Positions 17,048 through 26,677 of a stretch of DNA of 64,000 nt are shown here, piece by piece. A program made the translations under genes and the position numbers. The stretch's first letter is position 1. Every line of letters begins with the position of its first letter. Origin of the DNA: Sphingopyxis sp. LC363 (lineage in GTDB: Bacteria; Pseudomonadota; Alphaproteobacteria; Sphingomonadales; Sphingomonadaceae); assembly GCF_000756385.1 (NCBI RefSeq), contig NZ_JNFC01000023.1:62001-126000 (forward strand), given 5' to 3'. The notes under the pieces are model-generated. The model saw only the letters and a list, made by a program, of their open reading frames with translations, ran no database searches and was not told where the DNA came from.

Positions 17048-19540
17048 TCAATAGGCCACGTCCACCGCGATCCGCAGCGTGCGCGGGCGCAGCGGCGTGA
17101 GAAAGCCCTCGTTCCCCTCGAGGAACGGCGTTCCCAGCGAAAAGCGGTTGCCGCGCGAATCGAACAAATTGGTGAGGGTCAGCGACAGCCCGCGGCGATT
17201 GTTGCCGACCCGCATCGCAAGCCCGGTATCGACATAATCGCCCTGGCTTTCGCCCAGCACCGGACCGATGCCGAGCCGCGACGGCCCGATATAATTCGCC
17301 CAGCCGTTCACGCGGAAATCCTCGTCGCCGATCATCGTCGCATAGTTGACCGACCCGCGCACCGCATGGCTCGCGACATTGGGGATGCGGCCGAGCCGCG
17401 CGGGCGCCGCGGCGAACACCGGCAGGATCTGCGGCGAAAGATCGTCGACGCGGCTGTGGTTATAGACCGCGCCGAGTTCAAAGGTCAGCGCATCGGTCGG
17501 CCGCATCGCGACCGCACCCGACAGGCTGGTGATCCGGCCGTTGCCGATATTGGCGGTGGTCGGAAAGCCGCTGCTGTCGATAAAATCCGCCTGGATGTTG
17601 CGCCAGCGGCTGTGCGAAACCGAAATGCTCGCGTCGAGCAGGCTCCGTCCCTTGTCGCCGAACCGCATTCCCGCTTCCCAGGTGCGCACCTGATCGTTGA
17701 GGAACCGCCGCACGAAATTGCCGTCGACCGCAAGGCCGCCGGGGCGGAACCCCTCCTGATAGCGTGCGTAGAGCCGGACGTTGTCGAGCGGGGTCGCCAG
17801 CAGCGAAACCGACGGCAGCAGATCGGTTTCGTTGCGCGATGCGGTCGTCGCGCGGTTCGCTTCCGCCAAGGCAAAGGAAACACCCTCGGCCTCGCCGCCC
17901 AGCCGCGCGTGCGAGAGGCGCAGGCCGCCCGAGGCGATCAGATTGGGCATGATTTCGACCGTCGCCTCGGCATAGCCGGTGACCTCGGTGATCCGGTTGG
18001 TGACGCCGGGCAGGACCGCGCTAAGTGGGCCATAGGCATATTCGCGGTCCTGCCGCGCGCGATTGTGGATGAAGCTCGCGCCGACCACCCAGCCGAGCCC
18101 GTCGTGATAGGGCCGCGACAGGCGGTTCTCGCTGACGAACATGCGCGTGTCATTGTGCTGGTCGAGCACGCGCGGCACGTCGGCCATCGGCACGACCTCG
18201 ACCGGGGCGAACAGGCGCTCGACATCGACCGCGCCCATGGCGGCGCCGGCACCGTCCCCGTCGCCGCGCCGCGATTCGGGCAGGCTCGCATCGAACCGCT
18301 CGAAAAGGCGATGGTCGATGAAGGCGTTGGACGACTGGAAATACAGGTCGCCCCAATCCTTCATCACGACGATCGTGCCCATGCCATAACGCGCGGTCGC
18401 ATTCTGCTCGACCATCGAGGCGCGGGTCAGCGGCGGCGCGTCCTTGTCGGCATATTGCGCGTCGTCGGAGGTGATCGCCTGATAGATGCCGCCGAAATCG
18501 ACCGTCCAGCCGTCGCCGGCCTCAAGGCGGAAGGTGCCCCGTCCGCCGCGGACATGGACGCGGTTGACGTCATTCTGTCCGCGCAGCGGATTGTCGATAT
18601 AACCGCCGTCGGTGAGCATATAGCCGACCAGGCGCAGCGCATGTCCGTTGTCGCCCACGGGCAGGTTGGCGATCGCGGCGATGTCGCCGCCGGGGTCGCC
18701 ATGTTGGGTCACCGACAGGCCGGCGATCGCCTGGACGCTCATCGCGCGCGGATCGGGCGCTTTCGGCACGACGTGGATGATCCCGCCCAGCGAGCCCGCG
18801 CCATAGAGCGTGCCCTGCGGCCCTTCGAGGATTTCGACATTGTCGATGTCGTAGAGGCGCAGGTCGGGGTCGGGCGCGTTGTAGCTGAGGCGGATGTCGC
18901 CGAAATATTGGCCGACGGTCGATTGCGTCGGGCCGGTGAAGCTCGAATCGGCGATGCCGCGGATGAACAGCTTGTTGCGCCCCGAACCCAGATGGGTCGA
19001 GGAAACGGTCGCGGTGCGCGAGAGGATCGAATCCATCCCGCGTTCACCGCCAAACGCCAAATCGTCGCCATCCAATCGGGTGACGACGCCCGCGAAATGC
19101 GAATGGGGAAGGTCGGTCTTCGACGCGGTGACGATGATCTCGTCTCGCGCCGCCGCGATCAGGTCGTTCGCCGGTTCGCGCGCCCGCGGCTGCGGCACCG
19201 GTCGCGGCGCAGCGGCGGCCTTCGCGACGCGGGCCGGCGCGGGCCGCCGTTCGATCCGCCAGCTCGTCGCGCTGACCCGGACCGCGCGCGCATCGGAGCC
19301 GTCGAGCAGGCGCTGGATCGCCTTTTCGACGCTCATCCGCCCGCGCACGGGCTTGACGCGCGCCTGCCACAGCTTCGCGTCGGCGACGCTGATACTGACG
19401 CCCGCCTGCCGGCTGATCAGCGGGAGAGCGGACGACAGGCTGCCTTTCGGCACATTGAACGCGCGCTCGTCCGCCGCCAGCGCCTGCGCGGGCAGGCACA
19501 GCGCTATCGCTGCGACGGCGAGGGAAAGGCGCGGGTGCAT
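17048..19540 (-). CDS. TonB-dependent receptor with STN signalling domain (FecA-like)
   Basis: An 830-residue outer-membrane receptor. After a signal peptide (MHPRLSLAVAAIALCLPAQALA) residues about 24-95 form a secretin/TonB short N-terminal (STN) domain: FNVPKGSLSSALPLISRQAGVSISV. A plug domain (about 130-260) includes VEILEGPQGTLYGAGSLGGIIHVV, and the rest is a 22-strand barrel ending TLRIAVDVAY. The STN domain contacts a FecR antisigma factor, whose gene is directly upstream. The start at 19540 lies 2 bp beyond the FecR stop; ATG 19561 has an AAGG before it and cannot be excluded. Ferric siderophore is the usual ligand type for such cassettes. Confidence 0.93.
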   Translation of the reverse strand: MHPRLSLAVAAIALCLPAQALAADERAFNVPKGSLSSALPLISRQAGVSISVADAKLWQARVKPVRGRMSVEKAIQRLLDGSDARAVRVSATSWRIERRPAPARVAKAAAAPRPVPQPRAREPANDLIAAARDEIIVTASKTDLPHSHFAGVVTRLDGDDLAFGGERGMDSILSRTATVSSTHLGSGRNKLFIRGIADSSFTGPTQSTVGQYFGDIRLSYNAPDPDLRLYDIDNVEILEGPQGTLYGAGSLGGIIHVVPKAPDPRAMSVQAIAGLSVTQHGDPGGDIAAIANLPVGDNGHALRLVGYMLTDGGYIDNPLRGQNDVNRVHVRGGRGTFRLEAGDGWTVDFGGIYQAITSDDAQYADKDAPPLTRASMVEQNATARYGMGTIVVMKDWGDLYFQSSNAFIDHRLFERFDASLPESRRGDGDGAGAAMGAVDVERLFAPVEVVPMADVPRVLDQHNDTRMFVSENRLSRPYHDGLGWVVGASFIHNRARQDREYAYGPLSAVLPGVTNRITEVTGYAEATVEIMPNLIASGGLRLSHARLGGEAEGVSFALAEANRATTASRNETDLLPSVSLLATPLDNVRLYARYQEGFRPGGLAVDGNFVRRFLNDQVRTWEAGMRFGDKGRSLLDASISVSHSRWRNIQADFIDSSGFPTTANIGNGRITSLSGAVAMRPTDALTFELGAVYNHSRVDDLSPQILPVFAAAPARLGRIPNVASHAVRGSVNYATMIGDEDFRVNGWANYIGPSRLGIGPVLGESQGDYVDTGLAMRVGNNRRGLSLTLTNLFDSRGNRFSLGTPFLEGNEGFLTPLRPRTLRIAVDVAY

Positions 19541-19542
19541 GG

Positions 19543-20475
19543 TCAGCGGGTCAAGATCCATCCATCGCCTTGCCGCGCGGCCTTCGTCCCCGACAATGCG
19601 GCAAGGTCGGCGATCGTGCGGTCGCGGTTCTTGTCGATGATCAGCGCGCCGCGGAACGACAGGTCGGTCGCCTCCGGCGCGATGCGCACCTCCATCCCGG
19701 CGGTGCGCTTCAGATCCTCGGCGACGACGGCGAGCGGCGTGCCGTTATATACGAGCAAACCGCTGCGCCAGCCGCCGACATTCGCGACGTCGATGTCCTG
19801 TACGACCGGCGGGTTGCGGTCGCCGTCGCGCACTTCAATGCCTTTGCCCGCGACGAGCCGGACATTGTCGCGGTCGGGGTTGTAGAGGACGATGCCTTCG
19901 GACACGGCAACGCTGGTCTGACGGTCGCGGCGCACGACGTTGAAGGCCGTGCCGAGATCGACGATCTTTGCGCCGCCCGTCTCGACAATAAAGGGATCGT
20001 TATCGCGGTGCACGACATGGAACATCGCCTCGCCCGATTCGAGCTTGGCAAAACGCGGACGATCCGCGTCGATTTCGACCACCGAGGCGCCGTTGATCTC
20101 GATCTTCGATCCGTCGGCGAGGGGGACGGTGCGATGTTCGCCCGCAAGGGTCTCGATCCGGTCGCCGCCACCCAACAGGCCGAGCCCCGAGATGCCGATC
20201 ACCCCGACGATCGCGGCGGCCATGGCGCCGCCGAACCAGGCGCGCCGCGAAGGCCGGCGCGGGGCGTCGGGGATCATCACGACCGACGGCGCAGGGGAGG
20301 GCGGCAGTGCATCGAGGTCGCGATCAAGGCTCGCGACCGCGTCGTAAATCGCGGCGTGCGAGTCATCTTCGGCGAGCCAGTCGGCAAAGCCGCCCCAGTC
20401 GGTGAAATCGGGATCGCGCTGGCGGACCAGCCAGTCGATCGCGCGCGCTTCGGCGTCCGCCCGTTCAACCTGCAT
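19543..20475 (-). CDS. FecR-family antisigma/transmembrane sensor
   Basis: A 310-residue inner-membrane protein. GGAGG 7 bases before ATG 20475 fixes the start. Residues about 5-50 are the cytoplasmic DUF4880 domain (ARAIDWLVRQRDPDFTDWGGFADWL). A transmembrane segment lies at about 80-105 (AWFGGAMAAAIVGVIGISGLG). The periplasmic FecR domain (about 110-210) has LADGSKIEINGASVVEID and VDLGTAFNVVRRD. It holds the neighbouring ECF sigma factor inactive until the STN domain of the receptor signals ligand uptake. It overlaps the sigma gene end by 11 bp, which implies translational coupling. Confidence 0.93.
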   Translation of the reverse strand: MQVERADAEARAIDWLVRQRDPDFTDWGGFADWLAEDDSHAAIYDAVASLDRDLDALPPSPAPSVVMIPDAPRRPSRRAWFGGAMAAAIVGVIGISGLGLLGGGDRIETLAGEHRTVPLADGSKIEINGASVVEIDADRPRFAKLESGEAMFHVVHRDNDPFIVETGGAKIVDLGTAFNVVRRDRQTSVAVSEGIVLYNPDRDNVRLVAGKGIEVRDGDRNPPVVQDIDVANVGGWRSGLLVYNGTPLAVVAEDLKRTAGMEVRIAPEATDLSFRGALIIDKNRDRTIADLAALSGTKAARQGDGWILTR

Positions 20476-20986
20476 CGAACTGCCTCCGGATTTCGGCGAG
20501 CTTCGCATAGACCTTGCGCAGATCGGCTTCGACGGTGCTCAGGCTGACCCCCATTTCACTGGCAATATCGCGTTGATGGATCCCGTCGACGCGAAAGCGC
20601 CTGAAAATCCGGGCAGGGCGCTCGCCCATTGCCGCAATCGCACTTTCGACGATTGCGAGCTGTTCGCGCGAAATCAGCGCGCTTTCGCTCGATGGACTTT
20701 GCGTCGCCGATGCTTCGCCCCATGCCTTGTCGCGCAGCTCGCGCTGGCGTGCCGAGCGGTAGCGGTCGAGCATCAGATTGTTCGCGGCGCGCATCACATA
20801 GGGCAGGGGGTCCGAAATCGGCCCCATGCGCCGGTCGGTAAGCCGCATCCACAAATCCTGGAACAGATCCTCGGCGCCGTCGCCCGCGCCGCGAACCTCT
20901 AGGAAACGCACGATACGGTCGCGGTTGGCAAGCAACACGCCTTCGATGCCCTGGGCGGCGTCGGTTCGATCCTGCGTATGGGTCAT
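20465..20986 (-). CDS. ECF RNA polymerase sigma factor (FecI-like)
   Basis: A 173-residue sigma factor. Region 2 is RFLEVRGAGDGAEDLFQDLWMRL and PLPYVMRAANNLMLDRYRSARQRE. Region 4 is MGERPARIFRRFRVDGIHQRDIASEMGVSLSTVEADLRKVYAKL. ATG 20986 gives a normal length; ATG 21010 is also possible and has GGAAG immediately before it. It heads the sigma-FecR-receptor operon and is expected to transcribe the receptor when the signal arrives, as in the FecIRA paradigm. Members of this group are usually induced under iron limitation, but no Fur box was recognised. Confidence 0.92.
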   Translation of the reverse strand: MTHTQDRTDAAQGIEGVLLANRDRIVRFLEVRGAGDGAEDLFQDLWMRLTDRRMGPISDPLPYVMRAANNLMLDRYRSARQRELRDKAWGEASATQSPSSESALISREQLAIVESAIAAMGERPARIFRRFRVDGIHQRDIASEMGVSLSTVEADLRKVYAKLAEIRRQFDAG

Positions 20987-21159
20987 GGATTGCTTGCTCT
21001 GGAACGCCATCTTCCGTCGGGTAGCGCCGCTTCGCCCTGCGCCATACGTCCCCCTGATGACGCCGTCATATAGCGTCCAGGCTCCACCGCGCAACCGCGG
21101 TGCCGGGAAAGCGGGGATGGACAGTGCAAGCATCGTCTTCTTCATTCATTTCTGCCTAT

Positions 21160-21200
21160 GCAAGGGGGAAGCGTGGGTAGGGGATGCGCTTCCCCCTTGC
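21160..21200. terminator. 14-bp stem-loop downstream of the autotransporter gene
   Basis: Arms GCAAGGGGGAAGCG (21160-21173) and CGCTTCCCCCTTGC (21187-21200) are exact inverted copies with a 13-base loop. It lies 22 bp after the autotransporter stop and about 170 bp upstream of the sigma-factor start, so it probably ends the autotransporter transcript. The T-run after the stem on the minus strand is absent, so a factor-dependent or mRNA-stabilising role is possible. Confidence 0.55.
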
Positions 21201-21221
21201 GGGCGGGGTCGGCCCGGGGGG

Positions 21222-24200
21222 CTAGAGACCGACCCGCAGGCTCGCACGGAACGCCCAGCCGATGTGGCTTTGCTGTTCTTCCGCGGAGACTTCACCGGCG
21301 AACTGGAAGGCCGAGTTGCCGGCGATGCCGCGGAAACGGCCGACCCAGCCGCTCGTGCGATCATCCGGAACCAGCGTGAAGGGCGTGCCGTCCTTGAACG
21401 ACGCGGTCGTCGCGCCCAGCGCGCCGCTGACGATCTGGCGGCGGCCGCCTTCGAGTTCGAAGCGCGTCCAGCCGTCATATTCGTCGGCGCCGCCGAATTC
21501 GAGGCCGAGCGTCATCGTGCCCGACACCGCGAGCTCGTCGCTATCGCGGCTCAGGACCGTCAGGTCGAGCGCGTCGCCGCCGCCCGTTTCCTGATAACCG
21601 TCCTCCTTCAGCTTGAAATAGTCGACCGCGACCATCGGGCGGAGGGTGAGGCCGCCGACCCGCGTGTCATAGGCGAGCGAGCCCGACGCCGACCACAGCG
21701 TCGCGTCCCACTTGCCCTTCATCGTCTTTTCGATGTCCTCGGCGCCGGCTTCGGCGCGGAAGATGCGCGTGCCCTTCAGGCTGATCGGCGCGCCCGAGAC
21801 GCGGGCGTTCGCCATGAAACCGTCGGAGCGCAGGCGCCAGTGCAGCGCGCCTTCGAACTGGCTGGTGCTGACTTCATTGGCGTTGCTGCCGTTGCCGTCC
21901 TTGCCGCTGAGATAGCCGATCGAGCCGCCGAAATTGCCGACGTCGCTCTCGATCTCGGCGCCGAGCGAGATGCCCCAGCCGCTGACGTCATAGCTCGCGG
22001 TATCGCCGACGCTCTTCGATGTGCCCCAGACCGCCTGGTTGACCCAATAGCCCCATTTGCCCTCGTCCTGGAACGGCGCGTTGGGATCCTGGAGATAGCG
22101 CGACAGCGCGCGCGAGCCCGAGGTGACGGTTTCGAACACGCCGCCTTCATGCTCGGGCAGCATCTGGCCGAGCTGGCCCCGGAACTGGTCGCCGTCGGTG
22201 ATGCCGAGGAAGACGTCCTCGATCTTCTCGTCGGCGACGACGGCATCGAGCACCGCATCGAAAGCGCCGCTTTCCGAACGGTTGAGGCCGAGCTCGCTCG
22301 TGCTCTTGCGCGACACGTCGACGATCAGCTGGGTGGCGTTCGAGCTCAGCGTACCCTTGTAGAGGAAGGGCAGCAGCGTCTGCGACGCGGTCAGCTTGTC
22401 CGCGCCGGTCAGCGTGCCGGCGGTCAGCACGACATGCTGGCCCTCGGCCTGCTCGATGCTCGACAGCTTGAGCGCGAGTTTCGATTCTTCGCCGAAGCTG
22501 GCGTTGCCGGTGACCTGAAGATTGGTGCCGGTCGCGCCGGTATCGAGCATCACCGCCAGCGTGCCCTTTTCGGTCACCGCGAGCGACGAGATCGTCGCCG
22601 CGCCGCCGACGTCGAAGGTGCCGCCGGCTACCGAAACCGCGAGGCCCTGCGAATTGGCGAGCGTGCCCGCAAAGGTCGAGGTGCCGCCGATCGTCAGCGT
22701 GTCGGCGCCGCCGCCGAAATCGGCGAGCCCGGTGAACGTCGAGGTCCCGGCCAGCGTCATCGTGTCGCTGCCGGCGCCGAAGCGGGCGTTGCCGGCGTAG
22801 GTCGCATCGCCCGACAGCGCGAGCTTGTTGTCGCCGGCGCCGAAGAAGCTGTTCCCCTTCACCGAACCGTCGGCGATGTCGAACACGTCGTTGCCGCCGC
22901 CGAAGCGGACGTCGCCGACGATGCTCGGCGCCGTGATGCCCGAGGCGACCGCGGTCTGCTTCACGGTCGCGCCATTGCCGTTCGCCGACAGGTCGATCGC
23001 GATATTGCGGTCCGACGAGGCGAGCGCGCCGCTGGCACTGATCGTGCCGCTGTTCTCGACCGTATCGACCGTCCCCGACAGATCGACGATAGCGCGCGCG
23101 GTACCGCCGTCGCCCCCGGTCTTGGCGGCGATCGAGCCGCTGTTGCGGATCAGCGCGACATCGCCGCCGGCTTCGACGAGCACGGCCGTCGCGACCGCGC
23201 CGGCGTCCTTGCCGCCGCTCGTCGCCTCGATCTTGCCCGCGTTGCGGATTTCGGGGGTCGTCGCGCCGCTGCCGATGCGGATCGCCGTTGCCGCCTTGTC
23301 GTGCGACTTCGCCGCGACGCTGCCGGTCGCGCCGATGCCGATGCCGCCGGCAATGGTCACCGCGCCGCCGAGCCCGCCGATCTGGATCCCGTTGCCGTCC
23401 TTGCCCGCATAAAGCCCGTCGCCGAGCACCGCGCCGTCGATGATGAAGCCAAGCCCCGTGCCGGTCCCGGCAACCGCGCCGATCGCGACATCGCGGTCGG
23501 CCGACCCGATGCGGATCGCCGCAGCCGAGCCGTAGGAGCGCACGACGGCATTGCCTTCCTTGGCGTCTTCGATCCCGTCCTTGTCCTCGTCCTTGTCGTC
23601 GGGCTTGGCATCCTTGGGCGCGACGGCGAGGACGATGCCGCCGGTCACATCGCCTTCGACCGAGAGCGCGTTGCCGCCGATCAACAGGTCGTCGGCGTCG
23701 AGCTTCGACGGGTCGGCCGGCGGCGTGGTGACGCGATAGCCGGTGGCGGTAAGATTGCCCTGGACGACCAGCGCACCGGTGACGTCGCCGGCGAGGCGCG
23801 CGCCGATCGCGTCGACACCCGTGGCGGAGATGGTTCCAGCGATGCGGACATCGCCCGTCACATCCTGCAACCCGACGCCGAGCGCGCGGTCGCCGAGAAC
23901 GCTGATCGTCCCGTCGTTGGTGAATTTGCCCGTCAGCGGACCGCCGAGGCGGATACCCGCCGAATCATTGCCTTCGATCGCGATCGCGCCCGAATTGACG
24001 ATGTTGCCGGTAAAGGCGCCCGCGGTCGCGATGCCGACGCGGTTGCTGCCGATCGCGAACGGACCGTCGATGTCGCCATCCTTGTCGATGTCGGTCGCGG
24101 CATAGGTTTCCCCGATCGTGATCTTGCCGGTCGCGCCGTTCGTGATGCCGCCCGAGGTGCCGGCGCCCGCGAGGATGCCCGTCGCCCCGTCGACATTGGT

Positions 24201-24437
24201 GAACTCGATCGTGCCTTCGTTGACGACCTTGTGATTGCTGTCGATCGTGACCGCGGGCCCGGCAACGGTCGGCTTGATCGACCCCGCCGAGGTGATCTTG
24301 ATATCGTCGGGCGCGCCGGACTTGATCGTCGAGGTGCGCACCGGCGCCGTCGTCGCGGTGGTGATCGTCGTTTCGGCGTGGGCGGCGGTTGAAATCAGGG
24401 TGGCCAGGCAGGTGGAGGCCAGCAAGGTCTTGCGCAT
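21222..24437 (-). CDS. Large autotransporter (type V secretion)
   Basis: A 1071-residue protein. AAGAGGA precedes ATG 24437. Residues 1-21 are a signal peptide (MRKTLLASTCLATLISTAAHA). Residues about 22-780 are a low-aromatic, Gly/Ala/Thr/Asp-rich passenger with repeated phrases such as IVNSGAIAIEGNDSAGIRLGG, which fit a beta-helix. It contains the acidic DKDGDIDG and DKDEDKDGIEDAKEG, which may bind calcium. Residues about 800-1071 are the autotransporter barrel (KWGYWVNQAVWGTSK; GYLSGKDGNG; LTLRPMVAVDYF), ending GWAFRASLRVGL. No protease or lipase motif was seen in the passenger, so an adhesin-like role is more likely. Confidence 0.9.
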   Translation of the reverse strand: MRKTLLASTCLATLISTAAHAETTITTATTAPVRTSTIKSGAPDDIKITSAGSIKPTVAGPAVTIDSNHKVVNEGTIEFTNVDGATGILAGAGTSGGITNGATGKITIGETYAATDIDKDGDIDGPFAIGSNRVGIATAGAFTGNIVNSGAIAIEGNDSAGIRLGGPLTGKFTNDGTISVLGDRALGVGLQDVTGDVRIAGTISATGVDAIGARLAGDVTGALVVQGNLTATGYRVTTPPADPSKLDADDLLIGGNALSVEGDVTGGIVLAVAPKDAKPDDKDEDKDGIEDAKEGNAVVRSYGSAAAIRIGSADRDVAIGAVAGTGTGLGFIIDGAVLGDGLYAGKDGNGIQIGGLGGAVTIAGGIGIGATGSVAAKSHDKAATAIRIGSGATTPEIRNAGKIEATSGGKDAGAVATAVLVEAGGDVALIRNSGSIAAKTGGDGGTARAIVDLSGTVDTVENSGTISASGALASSDRNIAIDLSANGNGATVKQTAVASGITAPSIVGDVRFGGGNDVFDIADGSVKGNSFFGAGDNKLALSGDATYAGNARFGAGSDTMTLAGTSTFTGLADFGGGADTLTIGGTSTFAGTLANSQGLAVSVAGGTFDVGGAATISSLAVTEKGTLAVMLDTGATGTNLQVTGNASFGEESKLALKLSSIEQAEGQHVVLTAGTLTGADKLTASQTLLPFLYKGTLSSNATQLIVDVSRKSTSELGLNRSESGAFDAVLDAVVADEKIEDVFLGITDGDQFRGQLGQMLPEHEGGVFETVTSGSRALSRYLQDPNAPFQDEGKWGYWVNQAVWGTSKSVGDTASYDVSGWGISLGAEIESDVGNFGGSIGYLSGKDGNGSNANEVSTSQFEGALHWRLRSDGFMANARVSGAPISLKGTRIFRAEAGAEDIEKTMKGKWDATLWSASGSLAYDTRVGGLTLRPMVAVDYFKLKEDGYQETGGGDALDLTVLSRDSDELAVSGTMTLGLEFGGADEYDGWTRFELEGGRRQIVSGALGATTASFKDGTPFTLVPDDRTSGWVGRFRGIAGNSAFQFAGEVSAEEQQSHIGWAFRASLRVGL

Positions 24438-24660
24438 CGGGTTCCTCTTGAGATCGGGACCGGGACCTCTTCCCGGCGACAATCACAAGACGGAATGCTG
24501 TCCGCGCGGCCTTGGAAAAAAATGCGCGAGGTTCGATGACGTCTTCCGCAGCCCGCCTGCCGCGCAAGAGGCGCGCGCGCATAGCTATGCCCTGTTGCAT
24601 CGATTTCGGCTGTGCGACATGCCACCATGGCACCGGCGCAGGGACCGGCAAGGGAGAGTC

Positions 24661-25635
24661 ATGAGCGAACAGATCGTCACGGTGGACATCGGCGGCACGC
24701 ACGCGCGCTTCGCCATCGCCGAGGTCGAGGGCGGCCGCGTCCTTTCGCTCGGCGAAGCGACGACGCTGCACACCAAGGATCATGCGAGCTTCCAGACCGC
24801 GTGGCAGGATTTCGAACGGCAGCAGGGCGGAACCTTGCCGCGCGCCGTCGCCATCGCGATCGCGGGTCCGACGCGCGGCGAGATCATCCGCTTCACCAAC
24901 AATCCGTGGATCATCCGCCCGGCGCTGATCGGCGAAAAGCTGAACGTCGACCGCTATGTGCTCGTCAATGATTTCGAAGCCGTCGGCCATGCCGTCGCGC
25001 AGGCCGACGAGGGGTATTTCGAGCGGCTCGCCGGCCCCGACCAACCGCTGCCCGCGACCGGCACGATCACGGTCATCGGCCCCGGCACCGGGCTCGGCGT
25101 CGCGCATATCTGGCGCGACGGCCACCAATATCGTGTCCAGGCGACCGAGGGCGGGCATATCGACTTCGCCCCGCTCGACAGCATCGAGGATGCGATCCTC
25201 GCGCGGCTGCGCAAGCGCCACCGGCGCGTATCGGTCGAGCGGATCGTATCGGGCCCGGCGATCGTCGATATCTACGAAACGCTCGCCGCGCTCGAAGGGC
25301 GCGCGGTGACCCCGCTCGACGACAAGGCGATCTGGACCCGGGCGATGAACCGCGAGGACAGCCTCGCAGCCGCGGCGGTCGACCGCTTCTGCCTCTCGCT
25401 CGGCAGCGTCGCGGGCGACCTCGCGCTGGCGCAGGGCGCCAGCGGCGTCGTCGTCGCGGGGGGGCTCGGCCTGCGCATCCGCGACAGCCTCGTCCGCTCG
25501 GGCTTCCCCGAACGCTTCATCGAAAAGGGACGCTTCGAAGGCTTCATGTCGGCGCTGCCGGTCAAGCTGATCACCCACCCGCAACCGGGCCTGTTCGGCG
25601 CGGCGGCGGCGTTCGCGCGGCAGCACGCGGAATAG
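24661..25635 (+). CDS. glk: Glucokinase
   Basis: A 324-residue protein of bacterial hexokinase-like Glk type. The ATP phosphate-1 loop is DIGGTHARFAIAE (residues 9-21). NDFEAVGHAVAQ and GPGTGLGVAHIW mark the sugar and phosphate-2 region, and GPAIVDIYETLAALEG is typical of proteobacterial Glk. AGGGAGAG lies just before ATG 24661. It phosphorylates glucose to glucose-6-phosphate for the Entner-Doudoroff route. It is divergent from the autotransporter with 223 bp between starts and appears monocistronic. Confidence 0.95.
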   Translation: MSEQIVTVDIGGTHARFAIAEVEGGRVLSLGEATTLHTKDHASFQTAWQDFERQQGGTLPRAVAIAIAGPTRGEIIRFTNNPWIIRPALIGEKLNVDRYVLVNDFEAVGHAVAQADEGYFERLAGPDQPLPATGTITVIGPGTGLGVAHIWRDGHQYRVQATEGGHIDFAPLDSIEDAILARLRKRHRRVSVERIVSGPAIVDIYETLAALEGRAVTPLDDKAIWTRAMNREDSLAAAAVDRFCLSLGSVAGDLALAQGASGVVVAGGLGLRIRDSLVRSGFPERFIEKGRFEGFMSALPVKLITHPQPGLFGAAAAFARQHAE

Positions 25636-25665
25636 CTGGCGCTATCCGCTAGCGACCGAACCTAG

Positions 25666-25757
25666 CCGTCGCCCCCGCGAAGGCGGGGGCCGCTGTCGTT
25701 TTACACAATGCCGCTGAGTAAGGCCGCTAGCGGCCCCCGCCTTCGCGGGGGCGACGG
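25666..25757. repeat. Perfect 29-bp inverted repeat downstream of glk
   Basis: Arms at 25666-25694 and 25729-25757 are exact reverse complements with 34 bases between them. The outer part begins CCGTCGCCCCCGCGAAGG, a GC-rich palindromic block in itself. It lies 30 bp after the glk stop and 94 bp before the next start. It may act as a terminator of glk, but its size and exactness fit a mobile palindromic repeat. Confidence 0.9.
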
Positions 25758-25850
25758 TTGTGGAATGTCCGCTCCCCACCCCAAAACCGACACCACCCAC
25801 GCCCCATATTTCGCTGGCGCCCGTCCCCGAAACGCGGCAGCGTGGGCGCC

Positions 25851-26591
25851 ATGTCGCAACGCCCCGTCCTCGGCATTATCGCCTGCAACCGCACCGTCGG
25901 GACCGAGATCGCGCAGACGGTGATCAACCGCTATGCGACCGCGGCGATGCGCCATGCCGACTGTGCGGCGCTGATCATTCCCTCGCTTCCCGACTATATG
26001 CGCGCCACCGAGATCGTCGGTCGGCTCGACGGGGTGTTGCTCACCGGCACACCGTCGAACGTCGAACCCGTGCGCTACGGCGATGCGTCCGAAGGCGAGG
26101 GACCCTTCGACCCCGATCGCGACCGCATGATGACCGAACTGGTCGAGGCGGTCATCGCGGCGCAGCGGCCGCTGTTCGGCATCTGCCGCGGCTTTCAGGA
26201 GATCAATGTCGCGCTCGGCGGCACATTACGCCGCGACACCTCGGCGAGCGACGAACTGCTCCACCATCATGCGCCCGATGGCGTCGGCTTCGACGGCATG
26301 TTCGATCACCATCACAAGGTCGATCTGGTCGAAGGCGGCTTGCTCGCCTCGGCCTATGGCGCGCCGTCGCTCGATGTGAATTCGGTTCATTATCAGGGCA
26401 TCGGCGCGCTCGCCGACGGGCTGGCGGTCGAGGCGCGCGCTCCCGACGGGCTGGTCGAGGCCTATAGCGCGCGGCCGAACGGCGCGCCACTGCTCGCGGT
26501 GCAATGGCATCCCGAATGGCGCGCCGACGCAAGCGACCAGAGCCAGACCTATTTCCACCTTCTCGGGCGCGCGTTAAGAGGCGAATTATGA
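25851..26591 (+). CDS. puuD: Gamma-glutamyl-gamma-aminobutyrate hydrolase (PuuD-like)
   Basis: A 246-residue class-I glutamine-amidotransferase-fold hydrolase. The nucleophile elbow is FGICRGFQEINVALGG with Cys 112. The catalytic His and Glu are in VQWHPEW (His 220, Glu 222). The N-terminus LGIIACNR and LLTGTPSNVEP match PuuD, which releases GABA from gamma-glutamyl-GABA. The start at 25851 is preferred because the upstream in-frame stretch is proline-rich and lies in the spacer. It precedes a putrescine-type aminotransferase, and the two PuuA-like genes and PuuB are 7-11 kb away. Confidence 0.85.
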   Translation: MSQRPVLGIIACNRTVGTEIAQTVINRYATAAMRHADCAALIIPSLPDYMRATEIVGRLDGVLLTGTPSNVEPVRYGDASEGEGPFDPDRDRMMTELVEAVIAAQRPLFGICRGFQEINVALGGTLRRDTSASDELLHHHAPDGVGFDGMFDHHHKVDLVEGGLLASAYGAPSLDVNSVHYQGIGALADGLAVEARAPDGLVEAYSARPNGAPLLAVQWHPEWRADASDQSQTYFHLLGRALRGEL

Positions 26592-26677
26592 ACCGCCGCG
26601 TCACCCGTTACGACCGCTACCTCGCGCGGATCAGCTTTTCGCCCTGATCGAAGAGCCGCGGCTCTCGTCCGCTCGTG

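Noticed and set aside
16892-19885. Open frame of about 997 codons opposite the TonB receptor
   Set aside because: It starts inside the palindromic repeat and runs antisense through the receptor and FecR genes without any family pattern.
20826-24392. Open frame of about 1188 codons opposite the autotransporter and sigma gene
   Set aside because: Same Arg/Asp-rich composition, crosses the ends of two real genes and shows no motif.
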